The notes below the pieces were generated by a model, which worked only from the letters and a program-made list of their open reading frames with translations, was not told the origin of the DNA and did not search any database. 10,361 nt of DNA from DASWIG01 sp965371445. GTDB taxonomy: Bacteria; Acidobacteriota; Thermoanaerobaculia; Multivoradales; J023. Within the stretch, counting starts at the first letter, position 1. The number at the start of each line of letters is the position of its first letter. Positions 1 through 8,018 of this stretch are shown here, piece by piece. Position numbers and translations under genes: made by a program. Location: NCBI GenBank assembly GCA_965371445.1, contig CBDUYN010000266.1:1-10361 (forward strand), given 5' to 3'.

Positions 1-65
1 TGCCCCCCCCGTGCCCCTTCCCCGGTGCGGTGTCCCCATAACTTTTCGGTTGGTTTTAGTTTTGG

Positions 66-106
66 GGGGGGGTTTTAACCCACTCCGGTTTGTTTAAAAC
101 CCCCCC
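66..106. repeat. 13-bp inverted repeat flanked by homopolymers
   Basis: G66-G72 followed by TTTTAA (73-78) is the exact reverse complement of TTAAAA (94-99) followed by C100-C106. This gives a 13-bp stem with a 15-nt loop. Half of each arm is a homopolymer, and the repeat sits at the edge of the window. It could be a fold-back or sequencing artefact, or the arm of an unrelated terminator. No T-tract follows directly on either strand. Confidence 0.45.
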
Positions 107-272
107 GCCACGTCGAGATCGCAAGATCCATGCCAGCTCGTCGTCGACCCCGGCGGCTCTCCAAGCTCGGCTCTTCGGCAAGATGCCACGGCAAGGCGGT
201 TCCGTGTGAGATCACGTCGAAGAGATCTTGAGCTCGCGGAAGAGATGGGCTCTATGCTCGGGCGAAGGCACT

Positions 273-299
273 CCCGCTGGGACCCTAGGACCCAGAGGG
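273..299 (-). terminator. Possible hairpin after the Uma2-type gene
   Basis: CCCGCTGGG (273-281) pairs with CCCAGAGGG (291-299) except for one mismatch, giving eight pairs around a 9-nt loop. It starts about 7 nt past the stop codon of the minus-strand gene ending at 307. There is no T-tract, so intrinsic termination is uncertain. It may only protect the 3' end of the transcript. Confidence 0.3.
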
Positions 300-306
300 G
301 GCCGGG

Positions 307-1287
307 TCAGCTGTCGTCTTCGTGGGGGAATCGGGGCTTGAGGCGTTCAAGCTCGGCCAGGGCTTCCAGGTGAGCCTTCGTCTTCTTCTCCAGCTCGGCC
401 TCGGCCTTCTGCCTTGCGGCCGCCTCCTCGCCAGCGCGGCGCTCCGCGGCCTCGCGCTCCCGCTCCGCGGCCTCGCGTTGCGCCGCCTCCTCGGCGGCGC
501 GGCGCTCCGCGGCCTTGCGCCCCGCCTCCTCCTCGTCCGAGATCAGAAGACGCTCACCGCTCTTGGCGTCAAACGCGACCAACTCTTGCGTCGAGGCGTC
601 GATCTGGAAGAACAGATCCAGCTGCTTCGAGTACACCCGGCCTTGCGCGTCGGGAGGGATCTTGGCGTAGCCCTTCTTGAGCCGACCCTTCCGGAGCCGA
701 CGGCCCACCAGGTTCTTCACCCGACGCTCCCGGACCGGATAGACTGTGAAATACTCCTTCACCTCTTCCTGGGCGTAGCGCTTCACGTTCTTCTTGAGGT
801 CTTTGTCCTCGATCTCTTTTTCCGACGTCGAGACCGCCTCCAGCACGAAGACCAGCCGTCCGCCTACGGCTCGGAGGTGGATGCCCCTCTCGATCTCGGA
901 GGTGTCGACGTCGCCTTCGATCACCGCCACGTCGGGGGCGGAGTTGCGGCCGTCCCCCAGCACCAGCGTCACGTTGCTGGTCACGAGAGTGGCCGGACGT
1001 TTCTCCAGGTGGCGGCGCAGCGCGTCTCCCGTCGGGGCGAGGAACACGGAGTGGGGATAGCCGTCGGACACGAGGTCGCCCTCCTCAGGGTAGACGAGAT
1101 CTTCGGCGGTGAGGGGGATCCACTCGTCGCCCTCCTGCCCCGTGGTGGACCCCCGACGAATCCGCTGGCCGAGGCGGAAGGGATCCTTGGCGCGCCGCGA
1201 CGGAACCGGCGCCGCCGGGCGCCGCCGGAGCGCGCCGCCGACGGCGGTGGCGGCGCTGGCATCCATCTTGGGCGTGGGGTTGTCCAT
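307..1287 (-). CDS. Uma2-family putative endonuclease with coiled-coil tail
   Basis: 326 aa. The middle (about residues 55-240) matches the Uma2 (DUF820) family, a PD-(D/E)XK-like fold found in many copies in some phyla and of mostly unknown cellular role. Visible family marks are PDVAVIEG with Asp119, FVLEAVSTSE with Glu150 and the following Ser, then a Lys-rich stretch (DKDLKKNVKRY, about 162-171) and EYFTVYP (178-184). Residues 1-50 are basic and look disordered. Residues 251-315 are almost entirely Ala, Glu, Arg and Lys in a heptad-like pattern, which predicts a long coiled coil; tails of this kind are seen on some Uma2 proteins. The gene has its own promoter-like sequence (1294-1322) and is separated from the efflux operon by 132 bases and a hairpin, so a link to metal resistance is not implied. 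Nuclease activity is inferred from the family only. Confidence 0.82.
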   Translation of the reverse strand: MDNPTPKMDASAATAVGGALRRRPAAPVPSRRAKDPFRLGQRIRRGSTTGQEGDEWIPLTAEDLVYPEEGDLVSDGYPHSVFLAPTGDALRRHLEKRPATLVTSNVTLVLGDGRNSAPDVAVIEGDVDTSEIERGIHLRAVGGRLVFVLEAVSTSEKEIEDKDLKKNVKRYAQEEVKEYFTVYPVRERRVKNLVGRRLRKGRLKKGYAKIPPDAQGRVYSKQLDLFFQIDASTQELVAFDAKSGERLLISDEEEAGRKAAERRAAEEAAQREAAEREREAAERRAGEEAAARQKAEAELEKKTKAHLEALAELERLKPRFPHEDDS

Positions 1288-1293
1288 GGATCC

Positions 1294-1322
1294 AGTCTAC
1301 CGTACGGCGAGGGGGCCGGCAA
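1294..1322 (-). promoter_or_regulatory. Sigma70-like promoter of the Uma2-type gene
   Basis: On the minus strand TTGCCG (1322-1317) and TAGACT (1299-1294) are separated by exactly 17 bases. Only 6 bases lie between the -10 box and the ATG at 1287, so the expected start of transcription falls at or next to the start codon. No Shine-Dalgarno sequence is present. A leaderless transcript would explain this. Confidence 0.45.
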
Positions 1323-1392
1323 CCTCACGCTCGGAGGGGCGTCAGGCCTGCTGGGCCACCCTAAGAGGGGGGGAACCTTCGTGGATCCGGAG

Positions 1393-1419
1393 CGCCGGGT
1401 TGTACCAGCTGTCCCGGCG
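1393..1419 (-). terminator. Hairpin at the end of the efflux operon
   Basis: A perfect 7-bp stem (CGCCGGG with CCCGGCG, 1393-1399 and 1413-1419) with a 13-nt loop begins directly after the TAA stop codon of the DUF3347 gene on the minus strand. No T-run follows, so it may be a weak terminator or an RNA-stabilising 3' end. Its position at the last gene of the operon supports a role at the transcript end. Confidence 0.5.
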
Positions 1420-1869
1420 TTACTTCCCGACGATCTCGCCGCAGCCAGCCATGGACTGCCCGTAGTAGGGGTTGCCGATCTCACCCTCGGGCTGGAGCCA
1501 CGATTTCTTGAGCATGGAGCAGTAGGCCACGACAGGCAGGTCCTCTCCTCCAAGCTTCGAGCGGTACTGCACCATCACTTTCGAGAGCTCGTAGAACGCT
1601 TCCCGCGCGGATTCCAGGTCGGACGCTTCGCTGAGCTGCCGGGCGAAGCCCGAGATCTTCGGCATGACCTCGTCGTCAGCCATCTCGTCGGCCTTCTTGC
1701 TGATCGCCGCGGCATGTTCAGCGACGCCGTCGATGGTGTCGTGGAGAAGGGCCTGGCGGATGTCCTCGTAGGGTTTCATCAGCTCGCCGAAGGTGGCGGC
1801 CGAGTCGGCGCCGGCGATGCCGGCCAGGGTCAGGAGGGCGAGAGCCCAGAGTGTGAGTAGCTTCTTCAT
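1420..1869 (-). CDS. Periplasmic DUF3347 protein, last gene of efflux operon
   Basis: 149 aa. A Sec signal peptide is clear: MKK, a hydrophobic stretch and a probable cut after the AGA near residue 21. The mature part is mostly helical and ends in the hallmark of the DUF3347 family: YCSM (116-119), Trp124, INPYYG (about 132-137), Met140 and the CG at 143-144. In known proteins this domain occurs alone or fused to the C-terminus of CusB-like adaptors and is thought to bind copper or act with the pump. The Cys, Met and Tyr residues of the motif are possible Cu(I) ligands. Start choice is supported by AAAGGAG 8 nt before the ATG. It follows cusA by 48 bases with no promoter seen between them, so it is probably the last gene of the same mRNA. 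As no CusF gene is present, it may deliver or sense periplasmic metal; that is inference. Confidence 0.8.
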   Translation of the reverse strand: MKKLLTLWALALLTLAGIAGADSAATFGELMKPYEDIRQALLHDTIDGVAEHAAAISKKADEMADDEVMPKISGFARQLSEASDLESAREAFYELSKVMVQYRSKLGGEDLPVVAYCSMLKKSWLQPEGEIGNPYYGQSMAGCGEIVGK

Positions 1870-1917
1870 CAGGGTTGCTCCTTTCGTTGAGGTTTCGGTT
1901 GGGTCACGAAAATGCGT

Positions 1918-4900
1918 TCACGCCGTCTCCGGCGCATCGTCTTGAGGATCGAAAAGCGGGGTCCTTTGAAGGCCGATTCCCCGCCAGAGGAAGTAGATGG
2001 CTGGAAAGACGAGCAGCTCTGCCACAAACGAAGTGACGACGCCGCCCACCATCGGCGCGGCGATGCGCCGCATGACGTCGGACCCGGTGCCCGTCGACCA
2101 GAGGATGGGTACCAGCGAGAAGCAGATGGCGGCGACCGTCATCATCTTGGGGCGGATCCGCTGTACCGCGCCGTGGTCGATGGCTTCGCGCAAGTGGGAG
2201 AAGCTGAGCATGCGTCCGCGCGCCTTCCAATTCTCGTAGGCGATGTCGAGATAGAGGAGCATGACGATGCCCGTCTCGGCCGCCAGGCCCGCCAGGGCGA
2301 TGATCCCCACCGCCACCGCCACCGACCAGTTGTAGCCCAGGTAGTACAGGAGCCAGATCGAGCCCACCAGCGAGAACGGGATCGCCGAGAGCACGATGGC
2401 GGTCTTGACGATCGACTTCAAGTGGAAGTAGAGGATCAGGAAGATCAAGAAGAGCGTCAGCGGCACGATGATCATGAGTCGCGCCCGGGCGCGCTCCATG
2501 TACTCGTACTGCCCGGACCAGAAGATCGTGTAGCCGGCCGGTAGCTCGACTTTTTCGGCCACCTCGCGCTGGGCGCGCTTCACCCAGGTGCCGACGTCGA
2601 TGCCGCGCAGGTCGACGTAGATCCAGGCGTTAGGCCGAGCGCCTTCCGTCTTGATGCCCGGCGGGCCTTCACGGAGCTCCAGGCGGGCCAACTGCCCGAG
2701 CGGCACCTGGGCGCCGGTCGGCGCCGCCACCAGGATCTCCAAGAGCGCCTGCGGGCTGTCTCGCAGCTCGCGCGGATAGCGCACGTTGATCGGGTAGCGC
2801 TCGAGACCCTCGACGGTCCACGAGACGTTCATGCCGCCGACCGCCGACTGGATGACGTCCTGGATGTCGCCTACCGTGAGCCCGAAGCGGGCCGCGGCCT
2901 GGCGGTCGATCTCGAAGTCGAGGTAGCTGCCGCCCATCACCCGCTCGGCGTAGGCCGAGAGCGTGCCGGGCAGGGGCTTGACCACCGCCTCCACCTGTTC
3001 GGCGATCGCCTCGAGCTGCTTCAGGTCAGCTCCGGCGACCTTGATGCCCACCGGCGTCTTGATGCCGGTCGACAGCATGTCGATGCGGGTCTTGATCGGC
3101 ATCGTCCAGGCGTTGGTGAGCCCGGGAAACTGGATGGCCCGGTCGAGCTCCGCGATGAGGTCCTCTTTGCTCAGCCCCGGACGCCATTCGCTGGGATCCT
3201 TGAGGACGATCGTCGTCTCCACCATCGACAGCGGCGCCGGGTCGGTGGCGGTTTCCGCCCGGCCCACCTTGCCGAAGACCGACTCCACCTCGGGGAAGCT
3301 TCGGATGATCTTGTCGGTCTGTTGCAAGATCTCCTTGGCCTTGGTGATCGAGATCCCCGGGAAGGTCGTCGGCATGTAGAGGATATCCCCTTCCCAGAGC
3401 GGCGGCATGAACTCCGAGCCGATGCGGCCGAGGGGGACGAAAGTCACGGCGAGGACGAGCAACATGGCGACGATGACTGGCCAGCGCCAGCGCAGCGCCA
3501 AGTTCAAGGCCGGGGTGTAGAGGAAGCGCAGCAGCCGTGACACCGGATTTCTTGCCTCGCTGTGGATTTTCCCGCGGACGAACCAGTACATGAGCACCGG
3601 CACCGCGGTCACCGAGAGAATCGAGGCCATGGCCATGGAGTAGGTCTTGGTAAAGGCCAGCGGCTTGAAGAGCCGCCCTTCCTGGGCCTCGAGGGTGAAG
3701 ACCGGCAAGAACGACACCGTGATCACGAGAAGCGTGAAGAAAAGCGTCGGTCCCACTTCCTGCGCCGAGCGCAGGATGATCTCGAAGTGAGAGCGTTTGC
3801 CCTTCCACTCTTCGTAGTGTTTGTGAGCGTTCTCCACCATGATGATCGCCGCGTCGACCAGCACGCCGATCGAGATCGCGATGCCGCCGAGCGACATGAT
3901 GTTCGACCCCAGCCCCTGCATCTTCATGACGATGAAGGCGAGGAGGATCGACGCCGGGATCGAGACGATGGCGACGAAGGCGGAACGCATGTGGAAGAGG
4001 AAGACCACGCAAACCAGCGAGACGACGAGGAACTCCTCCAGCAGGGTGTGGGTCAACGTGTCGATGGAGCGTTCGATCAGACCGCTACGGTCGTAGGCCA
4101 CGGAGATCTCGACGCCCTCCGGCAGCCCGGCCTCGAGCTCCGCGAGGCGTTTCTTGACCCGTTGGATCGTGGTGCGGGTGTCGGCCCCGAAGCGCACCAC
4201 GACGATACCGGCGACGGTCTCGCCCTCGCCGTTCCAGTCGGCCAGGCCGCGGCGGATCTCCGGGCCGATCGAGATGCGGGCGACGTCTTTGAGCAGCACG
4301 GGCGTACCGCCGGGACCGACCGCGAGCACGACCGACTCGAGGTCGCGAACGTCTCGCACGTAGCCCAGGCCGCGCACCATGAACTCGCGCTCGGCCATCT
4401 CGACCAGGCGTCCGCCGACATCGATGTTGGACCGCTGGATCGCGTGTTTGACCTTCTGGATCGAGATGTCGTAGGCGCGCAGCCGCACGGGATCGACCTC
4501 CACCTGGTACTGGCGGACGAAGCCGCCGATCGAGGCGACCTCCGACACACCGTCGACGGAGATCAAGCCGTACTTCAGGTACCAGTCCTGGATGCTTCGC
4601 AGCTCGGCGAGCGAATGCTGCGGCGAGTTGAGCACGTACATGAAGGCCCAGCCCACGCCGGTGGCGTCGGGCCCGAGCTGGGGTGCCACCCCCGGAGGCA
4701 GTTGCTGGGTGAGACCCGAGAGGTACTCCAGGACCCGCGACCGTGCCCAGTAGAGATCGGTGCCGTCTTCAAAGATCACGTAGACGAAGGAGAAGCCGAA
4801 AAACGAGTAGCCGCGCACGACCTTGGCGAAAGGCACCGAAAGCATCTTGGTGGTGATGGGATAGGTGACCTGATCCTCGATCACCTGGGGAGCCTGCCCC

Positions 4901-5061
4901 GGGAACTCCGTGTAGATGATGACCTGGACGTCGGAAAGATCAGGAATGGCGTCGATAGGGGTTTCCCGGATCGCCCAGACTCCGCCGAGGACGGCCATTC
5001 CGAGGCCGACGACCACGATCAACTGGTTCTTGAGAGACCATTCAATGAGTCGGTTGAGCAT
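1918..5061 (-). CDS. cusA: HME-RND copper/silver efflux pump, CusA-type
   Basis: 1047 aa, the usual full length. It is the inner-membrane proton-driven pump of a tripartite Cu(I)/Ag(I) export system. The RND layout is complete: one N-terminal helix (about 14-32), the first periplasmic loop, helices about 341-490, a second periplasmic loop and a last helix bundle about 862-1030. The three methionines that bind Cu(I)/Ag(I) in E. coli CusA (573, 623, 672) have counterparts in LYMPTT (Met563), LSMVETT (Met613) and RIDMLSTG (Met662), each shifted by exactly ten. The proton-relay Asp is Asp403 in GVLVDAAI, and Glu929 lies in AAETGIVML. This pattern separates it from CzcA-type Zn/Co/Cd pumps. AGGAGG lies 7 nt before the ATG and overlaps the cusB stop codon, so the two are probably coupled in translation. 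Metal specificity is inferred from motifs. Confidence 0.95.
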   Translation of the reverse strand: MLNRLIEWSLKNQLIVVVGLGMAVLGGVWAIRETPIDAIPDLSDVQVIIYTEFPGQAPQVIEDQVTYPITTKMLSVPFAKVVRGYSFFGFSFVYVIFEDGTDLYWARSRVLEYLSGLTQQLPPGVAPQLGPDATGVGWAFMYVLNSPQHSLAELRSIQDWYLKYGLISVDGVSEVASIGGFVRQYQVEVDPVRLRAYDISIQKVKHAIQRSNIDVGGRLVEMAEREFMVRGLGYVRDVRDLESVVLAVGPGGTPVLLKDVARISIGPEIRRGLADWNGEGETVAGIVVVRFGADTRTTIQRVKKRLAELEAGLPEGVEISVAYDRSGLIERSIDTLTHTLLEEFLVVSLVCVVFLFHMRSAFVAIVSIPASILLAFIVMKMQGLGSNIMSLGGIAISIGVLVDAAIIMVENAHKHYEEWKGKRSHFEIILRSAQEVGPTLFFTLLVITVSFLPVFTLEAQEGRLFKPLAFTKTYSMAMASILSVTAVPVLMYWFVRGKIHSEARNPVSRLLRFLYTPALNLALRWRWPVIVAMLLVLAVTFVPLGRIGSEFMPPLWEGDILYMPTTFPGISITKAKEILQQTDKIIRSFPEVESVFGKVGRAETATDPAPLSMVETTIVLKDPSEWRPGLSKEDLIAELDRAIQFPGLTNAWTMPIKTRIDMLSTGIKTPVGIKVAGADLKQLEAIAEQVEAVVKPLPGTLSAYAERVMGGSYLDFEIDRQAAARFGLTVGDIQDVIQSAVGGMNVSWTVEGLERYPINVRYPRELRDSPQALLEILVAAPTGAQVPLGQLARLELREGPPGIKTEGARPNAWIYVDLRGIDVGTWVKRAQREVAEKVELPAGYTIFWSGQYEYMERARARLMIIVPLTLFLIFLILYFHLKSIVKTAIVLSAIPFSLVGSIWLLYYLGYNWSVAVAVGIIALAGLAAETGIVMLLYLDIAYENWKARGRMLSFSHLREAIDHGAVQRIRPKMMTVAAICFSLVPILWSTGTGSDVMRRIAAPMVGGVVTSFVAELLVFPAIYFLWRGIGLQRTPLFDPQDDAPETA

Positions 5062-5072
5062 GGATCGTCCTC

Positions 5073-6560
5073 CTAGTGGGAATGCCCTGCCTGGGGGTCG
5101 GCCCCGGAAGCCGGCGGCGGTTGCTCGGAGCCCGCTCTCTTGCGGGCGATCATCTTCTGGATGACCTCACGCAGCTTCGACTCCGAGTCGAGGAGGAACT
5201 GGGCGGAGGTCACGACCTCCTCGCCGCCGGAAAGGCCTTCAAGGATCTGGGTATAGCCTTCGGCCTCGTGGCCGACCGCCACCTCGCGAGGGGCGAAGCG
5301 GCCGTCGCCCAGGGCGAGGACCACTACGTTGCGCCGGCCCGTACGCAGGACGGCCTGGGCCGGCACGACGACGGCGTCGGCGACGGCGAGAGGAGCGAAG
5401 ACCACGGTGGCGAACATGCCTTTGCGCAGCTCACCCGTAGGGTTCGGGACCTCGATCTTCACCCGCAGGGTGCGGGTCTTCTCGGAAAACTCCGGATCGA
5501 GGTATCGCACCGTGCCGCGGAACGCTTTGCCCGGGAAATAGGTCAGGCTCACCTCGGCCGGTGTTCCTTCCCTTACCCAGGCCACCTGGTCCTCGAAGAT
5601 CTCCGCCGACAGCCACAGGCTCTTGATGTCCGCGATGTGAAAGATCTCCATGCCGGGCCGCACCGCCATGCCCCCGAGCCCGGCCATGCGTTTCATCACC
5701 AGCCCGCCCGAGGGGGCGACCACGGTCAGGGTGCGGAAGACCTTTCCTGTCTCTTCGAGGCGGCGGATCTGCTCCTCGGAGATGTCCCAGTAGCCGAGGC
5801 GCTGGCGGGCCGCTTCGACCAGCGCCAGCGCCCGGCGCCGCGAGTCCTCCGGCGCCTGGTCCAGGTCCCGGGCGAAGTCGAGCGCTGAGAGGAGCTCCTG
5901 CTCCGTCTGCACGAGCTCCGGCGAATAGATCTCGAAGAGCGGCTGATCTTTCTCGACCGGCTCGCCCACGTAGTTGACGTGGACCTTCTCGACCCAACCC
6001 GAGTACTTCGTCGTCACCGTCACCATGCGCTCCTGGTCGTAATCGAGGTAGCCCACGGTGCGGATCAGCCGGGACAGGTCACGTCGTTCGACTCGCGCCG
6101 TCCGGACGTTCATGTTCTGGACCACCACCGGATCGATGCGTACGGTGGCTCCCTGTGACGTCGCCTCTTCCACCTCGTCGGCGTAGATTGGCACGTAGTC
6201 CATGCCCATCGAGTCCTTCGCCGGCACGGGCGAGGTGATGGTGGGATCCATCGGATTGCGGTAGAAGAGAATCTCGCGCGGGACCTCGGCGTCGTCGGTA
6301 CGCAGAGGCACCAGGTTCATCTGGCAGATAGGACAGGTTCCGGGCTCGGACAAGATGACCTGCGGGTGCATGCCGCAGGTCCAGAGCCCGGACGGGCTCT
6401 CTCCGGCGACTTCCGCCGCGTCGGGCTCGGCGTGTCCTCCGAACAGGCCGAACGGGTCTTGAAGCACCAACACTGCGAGGGCGAACCCCGCGAGAGCTCC
6501 CGCAACGGCCACCAGGACGGTGCGCGAGCGAGTCGTTGTCGTCTGAGTCTTATCGGTCAT
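5073..6560 (-). CDS. cusB: CusB-type periplasmic adaptor with two metal-binding modules
   Basis: 495 aa from the ATG at 6560. That start is chosen because AAGGAGG lies 9 nt upstream; the open frame runs 17 codons further but has no ribosome site there. An N-terminal membrane anchor (about 13-33) is followed by two short heavy-metal-binding modules: WTCGMHP with CPICQM (60-81), and YRNPMDPTIT with KDSMGMDYVP (100-124). Then come the hairpin, barrel-sandwich and beta-barrel domains of an HlyD/CusB membrane fusion protein (about 140-460), with TKYSGWVEKV, IYSPELVQTEQELL and VVAPSGGLV recognisable. The C-terminus ends in GHSH, another possible metal site. E. coli CusB lacks the Cys-containing first module. 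The protein links CusA to the outer-membrane channel and may hand metal to the pump. It overlaps cusC by 11 nt and sits 11 nt before cusA. Confidence 0.94.
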   Translation of the reverse strand: MTDKTQTTTTRSRTVLVAVAGALAGFALAVLVLQDPFGLFGGHAEPDAAEVAGESPSGLWTCGMHPQVILSEPGTCPICQMNLVPLRTDDAEVPREILFYRNPMDPTITSPVPAKDSMGMDYVPIYADEVEEATSQGATVRIDPVVVQNMNVRTARVERRDLSRLIRTVGYLDYDQERMVTVTTKYSGWVEKVHVNYVGEPVEKDQPLFEIYSPELVQTEQELLSALDFARDLDQAPEDSRRRALALVEAARQRLGYWDISEEQIRRLEETGKVFRTLTVVAPSGGLVMKRMAGLGGMAVRPGMEIFHIADIKSLWLSAEIFEDQVAWVREGTPAEVSLTYFPGKAFRGTVRYLDPEFSEKTRTLRVKIEVPNPTGELRKGMFATVVFAPLAVADAVVVPAQAVLRTGRRNVVVLALGDGRFAPREVAVGHEAEGYTQILEGLSGGEEVVTSAQFLLDSESKLREVIQKMIARKRAGSEQPPPASGADPQAGHSH

Positions 6561-7944
6561 GGTGAGAATCCTCCTTGGAGAGGTCGAGAGAGCTGGCGAT
6601 CGCCCTCTCAAGCCGGGCGCGGGCCACGGCGTAGTCGGCCCGGGTGCGGGCCGTGGCGGTACGCACGTCGAAGAGGATGACCTCGGCGTCCAGCAGGTCG
6701 ACGGCGTTCAGCTTTCCTGTGATGTAGGCGGTCTCAGCGGAGGCGAGTGCCTCGCGGGTCTGCACCCGCAAGACGTTCTCGAGCAGCCCCCAGTGCTCGA
6801 AGAGCAGCGGCAGGCGGGCGGCGAGATCTCCGATTGAGCGTTCGATCCCGGCGAGGATGCGTCGCTTCTGCTCTGTCGCTGCCCGGTGGCGGGCGAGGGC
6901 CTCTTCGAGGCCCGCCTGGAGCTTGCGGCGGCGGATCGGCAGGTTGACGGCGCCGGAGAGGGCCAGGACGTCGTCGCCGTTGTCGGGCGGCGGCGAGAGC
7001 CGGCCGGCCGGATCCTCCCGGCGGCCTACGAGCGTGTAGCTCAGGCCGACGTTGAAGTCGGGGCGGAAGTTCTTTTCCGCGAGCTCGATCAACGTCTGCC
7101 GGCGAGCGATCTCCGCGTCGGCCGCCGCGATCTCCGGACGGCCGGCGAGCGCCTCGCGGCGCAGCGCGCCGGCTTCGAGCGCCGGTGCCGCCGGCTCGGG
7201 CAGAGCCAACCCGGCGATCGACGTCTCCGCCGGCCGGTCGCGCAGGGCGTTCACCGCGGCGAGCAGGTCGAAGCGGCGTTCGGAGATCACGAGGAGACGC
7301 GTGTCGATGCGGGTGATCTGCGCCTGGATCCGGACGATCCCCTGCTGCAGCCCGATCCCTGCCGAGTATCGCGCCCGCGCCGCTTCTTCGAAGCGCTCCA
7401 GGGTGTGGCGCTCGGCGCGCAGGATCTCCCCGTGCTCCGCGAGGAAGGCGAGCTCGTAGAACAGACGCCGGGCCTCGGTGAGAACGTCGAGACGGAGGGT
7501 TTCAATCTCGGTCTCGGCGGCTGCGGCGGCGTAGAGAGCCGCCTGCTCGCGGAGCGCGAGCTTGCCGAGCCACGGCAGCTTCTGACGAATCGAGACGCTG
7601 AGCTCCTGCGGCCCGACGCGGGTCTCGGGAGGCAGGACGAAGACGTTTAAGGCCGCGATCGGGTCGGGGAGCGCCCGCACTTGTGGCGCCCGCGCCGCGG
7701 CTGCCGCGGCCCGGTGCCGCGCCCGCGCGACGTCGGGATTACGTTCCAACACCTCGACGACGAGATCCTTCAAGGCCGGTGGCTCTGAAGGAGTCTCCAG
7801 CAAGGTAGCGGAGAGTGGGGAAGGGGGCGGCGGAGAGGCTCCGCCGCCGGCCGAGACGGGATCGATCGATTGTCCGCTGAGCGAAGCGGACCCTCCGGCA
7901 AGCTGGGCGGCCAGCAGCCAGAGAACAAAGCTCTGGTTTCGCAT
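6550..7944 (-). CDS. cusC: TolC/CusC-family outer-membrane efflux channel
   Basis: 464 aa. It forms the outer-membrane duct of the CusCBA pump. A signal peptide (about 1-24) is followed by a Pro/Ser/Gly-rich linker (28-57), then two outer-membrane efflux repeats (about 59-240 and 255-455). These are rich in Ala, Leu, Arg and Glu, as expected for the long helical barrel. ARYSAGIG (191-198) and YITGKLNAVDLL (407-418) are the paired motifs usual for the family. GPQELSVSIRQKLPWLGKL (about 111-129) is typical of heavy-metal channels. The protein has no cysteine, so unlike E. coli CusC it cannot be a lipoprotein. GGAGGAG lies 5 nt before the ATG. Its last codons overlap the cusB start. It follows the Cys-rich small gene by 74 bases. 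Confidence 0.92.
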   Translation of the reverse strand: MRNQSFVLWLLAAQLAGGSASLSGQSIDPVSAGGGASPPPPSPLSATLLETPSEPPALKDLVVEVLERNPDVARARHRAAAAAARAPQVRALPDPIAALNVFVLPPETRVGPQELSVSIRQKLPWLGKLALREQAALYAAAAAETEIETLRLDVLTEARRLFYELAFLAEHGEILRAERHTLERFEEAARARYSAGIGLQQGIVRIQAQITRIDTRLLVISERRFDLLAAVNALRDRPAETSIAGLALPEPAAPALEAGALRREALAGRPEIAAADAEIARRQTLIELAEKNFRPDFNVGLSYTLVGRREDPAGRLSPPPDNGDDVLALSGAVNLPIRRRKLQAGLEEALARHRAATEQKRRILAGIERSIGDLAARLPLLFEHWGLLENVLRVQTREALASAETAYITGKLNAVDLLDAEVILFDVRTATARTRADYAVARARLERAIASSLDLSKEDSHHDR

Positions 7945-7973
7945 TTGAGCTCCTCCAGGTCGAAGTTTTCCGG

Positions 7974-7993
7974 GACGCGTCAGAGGACGCGCC
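7974..7993 (-). promoter_or_regulatory. Hairpin between first operon gene and cusC
   Basis: CGCGTC (7976-7981) and GACGCG (7986-7991) form a 6-bp stem with a 4-nt loop. One G-U and one G-C pair can extend it to 8 bp in the minus-strand RNA. It lies in the 74-base gap between the Cys-rich small gene and cusC, clear of the cusC ribosome site. It could mark an RNA processing site or modest attenuation. No T-tract follows, so full termination is unlikely. Confidence 0.35.
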
Positions 7994-8018
7994 GGGACGA
8001 GCTACGCCAGAGGAAGTC

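Larger units (their letters stand above)
1..306. other. Gene-free left edge, partly low complexity
   Basis: No open frame in this stretch has a plausible start, ribosome binding site or protein-like composition. Bases 1-110 differ from the rest of the window: they contain runs of 8 C, 9 G and 7 C, are richer in T, and include an inverted repeat (66-106). Bases 111-306 have ordinary composition for the window but show no gene. They lie downstream of the minus-strand nuclease gene. The odd first 110 bases look more like a low-quality contig or read end than a biological element, but this is inference. Confidence 0.5.

Noticed and set aside
322..1860. 512-codon open frame on the plus strand
   Set aside because: It runs antisense across both the Uma2-type gene and the DUF3347 gene and has no ribosome site or domain.
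3562..5076. 504-codon open frame on the plus strand
   Set aside because: It is fully antisense to cusA, whose identity is certain. Its composition (His, Asp, Arg, Glu) is that of a shadow frame.
6561..6611. 17-codon upstream extension of cusB
   Set aside because: The extension lies inside cusC and has no ribosome site, while the ATG at 6560 has AAGGAGG at good spacing and is followed directly by the membrane anchor.
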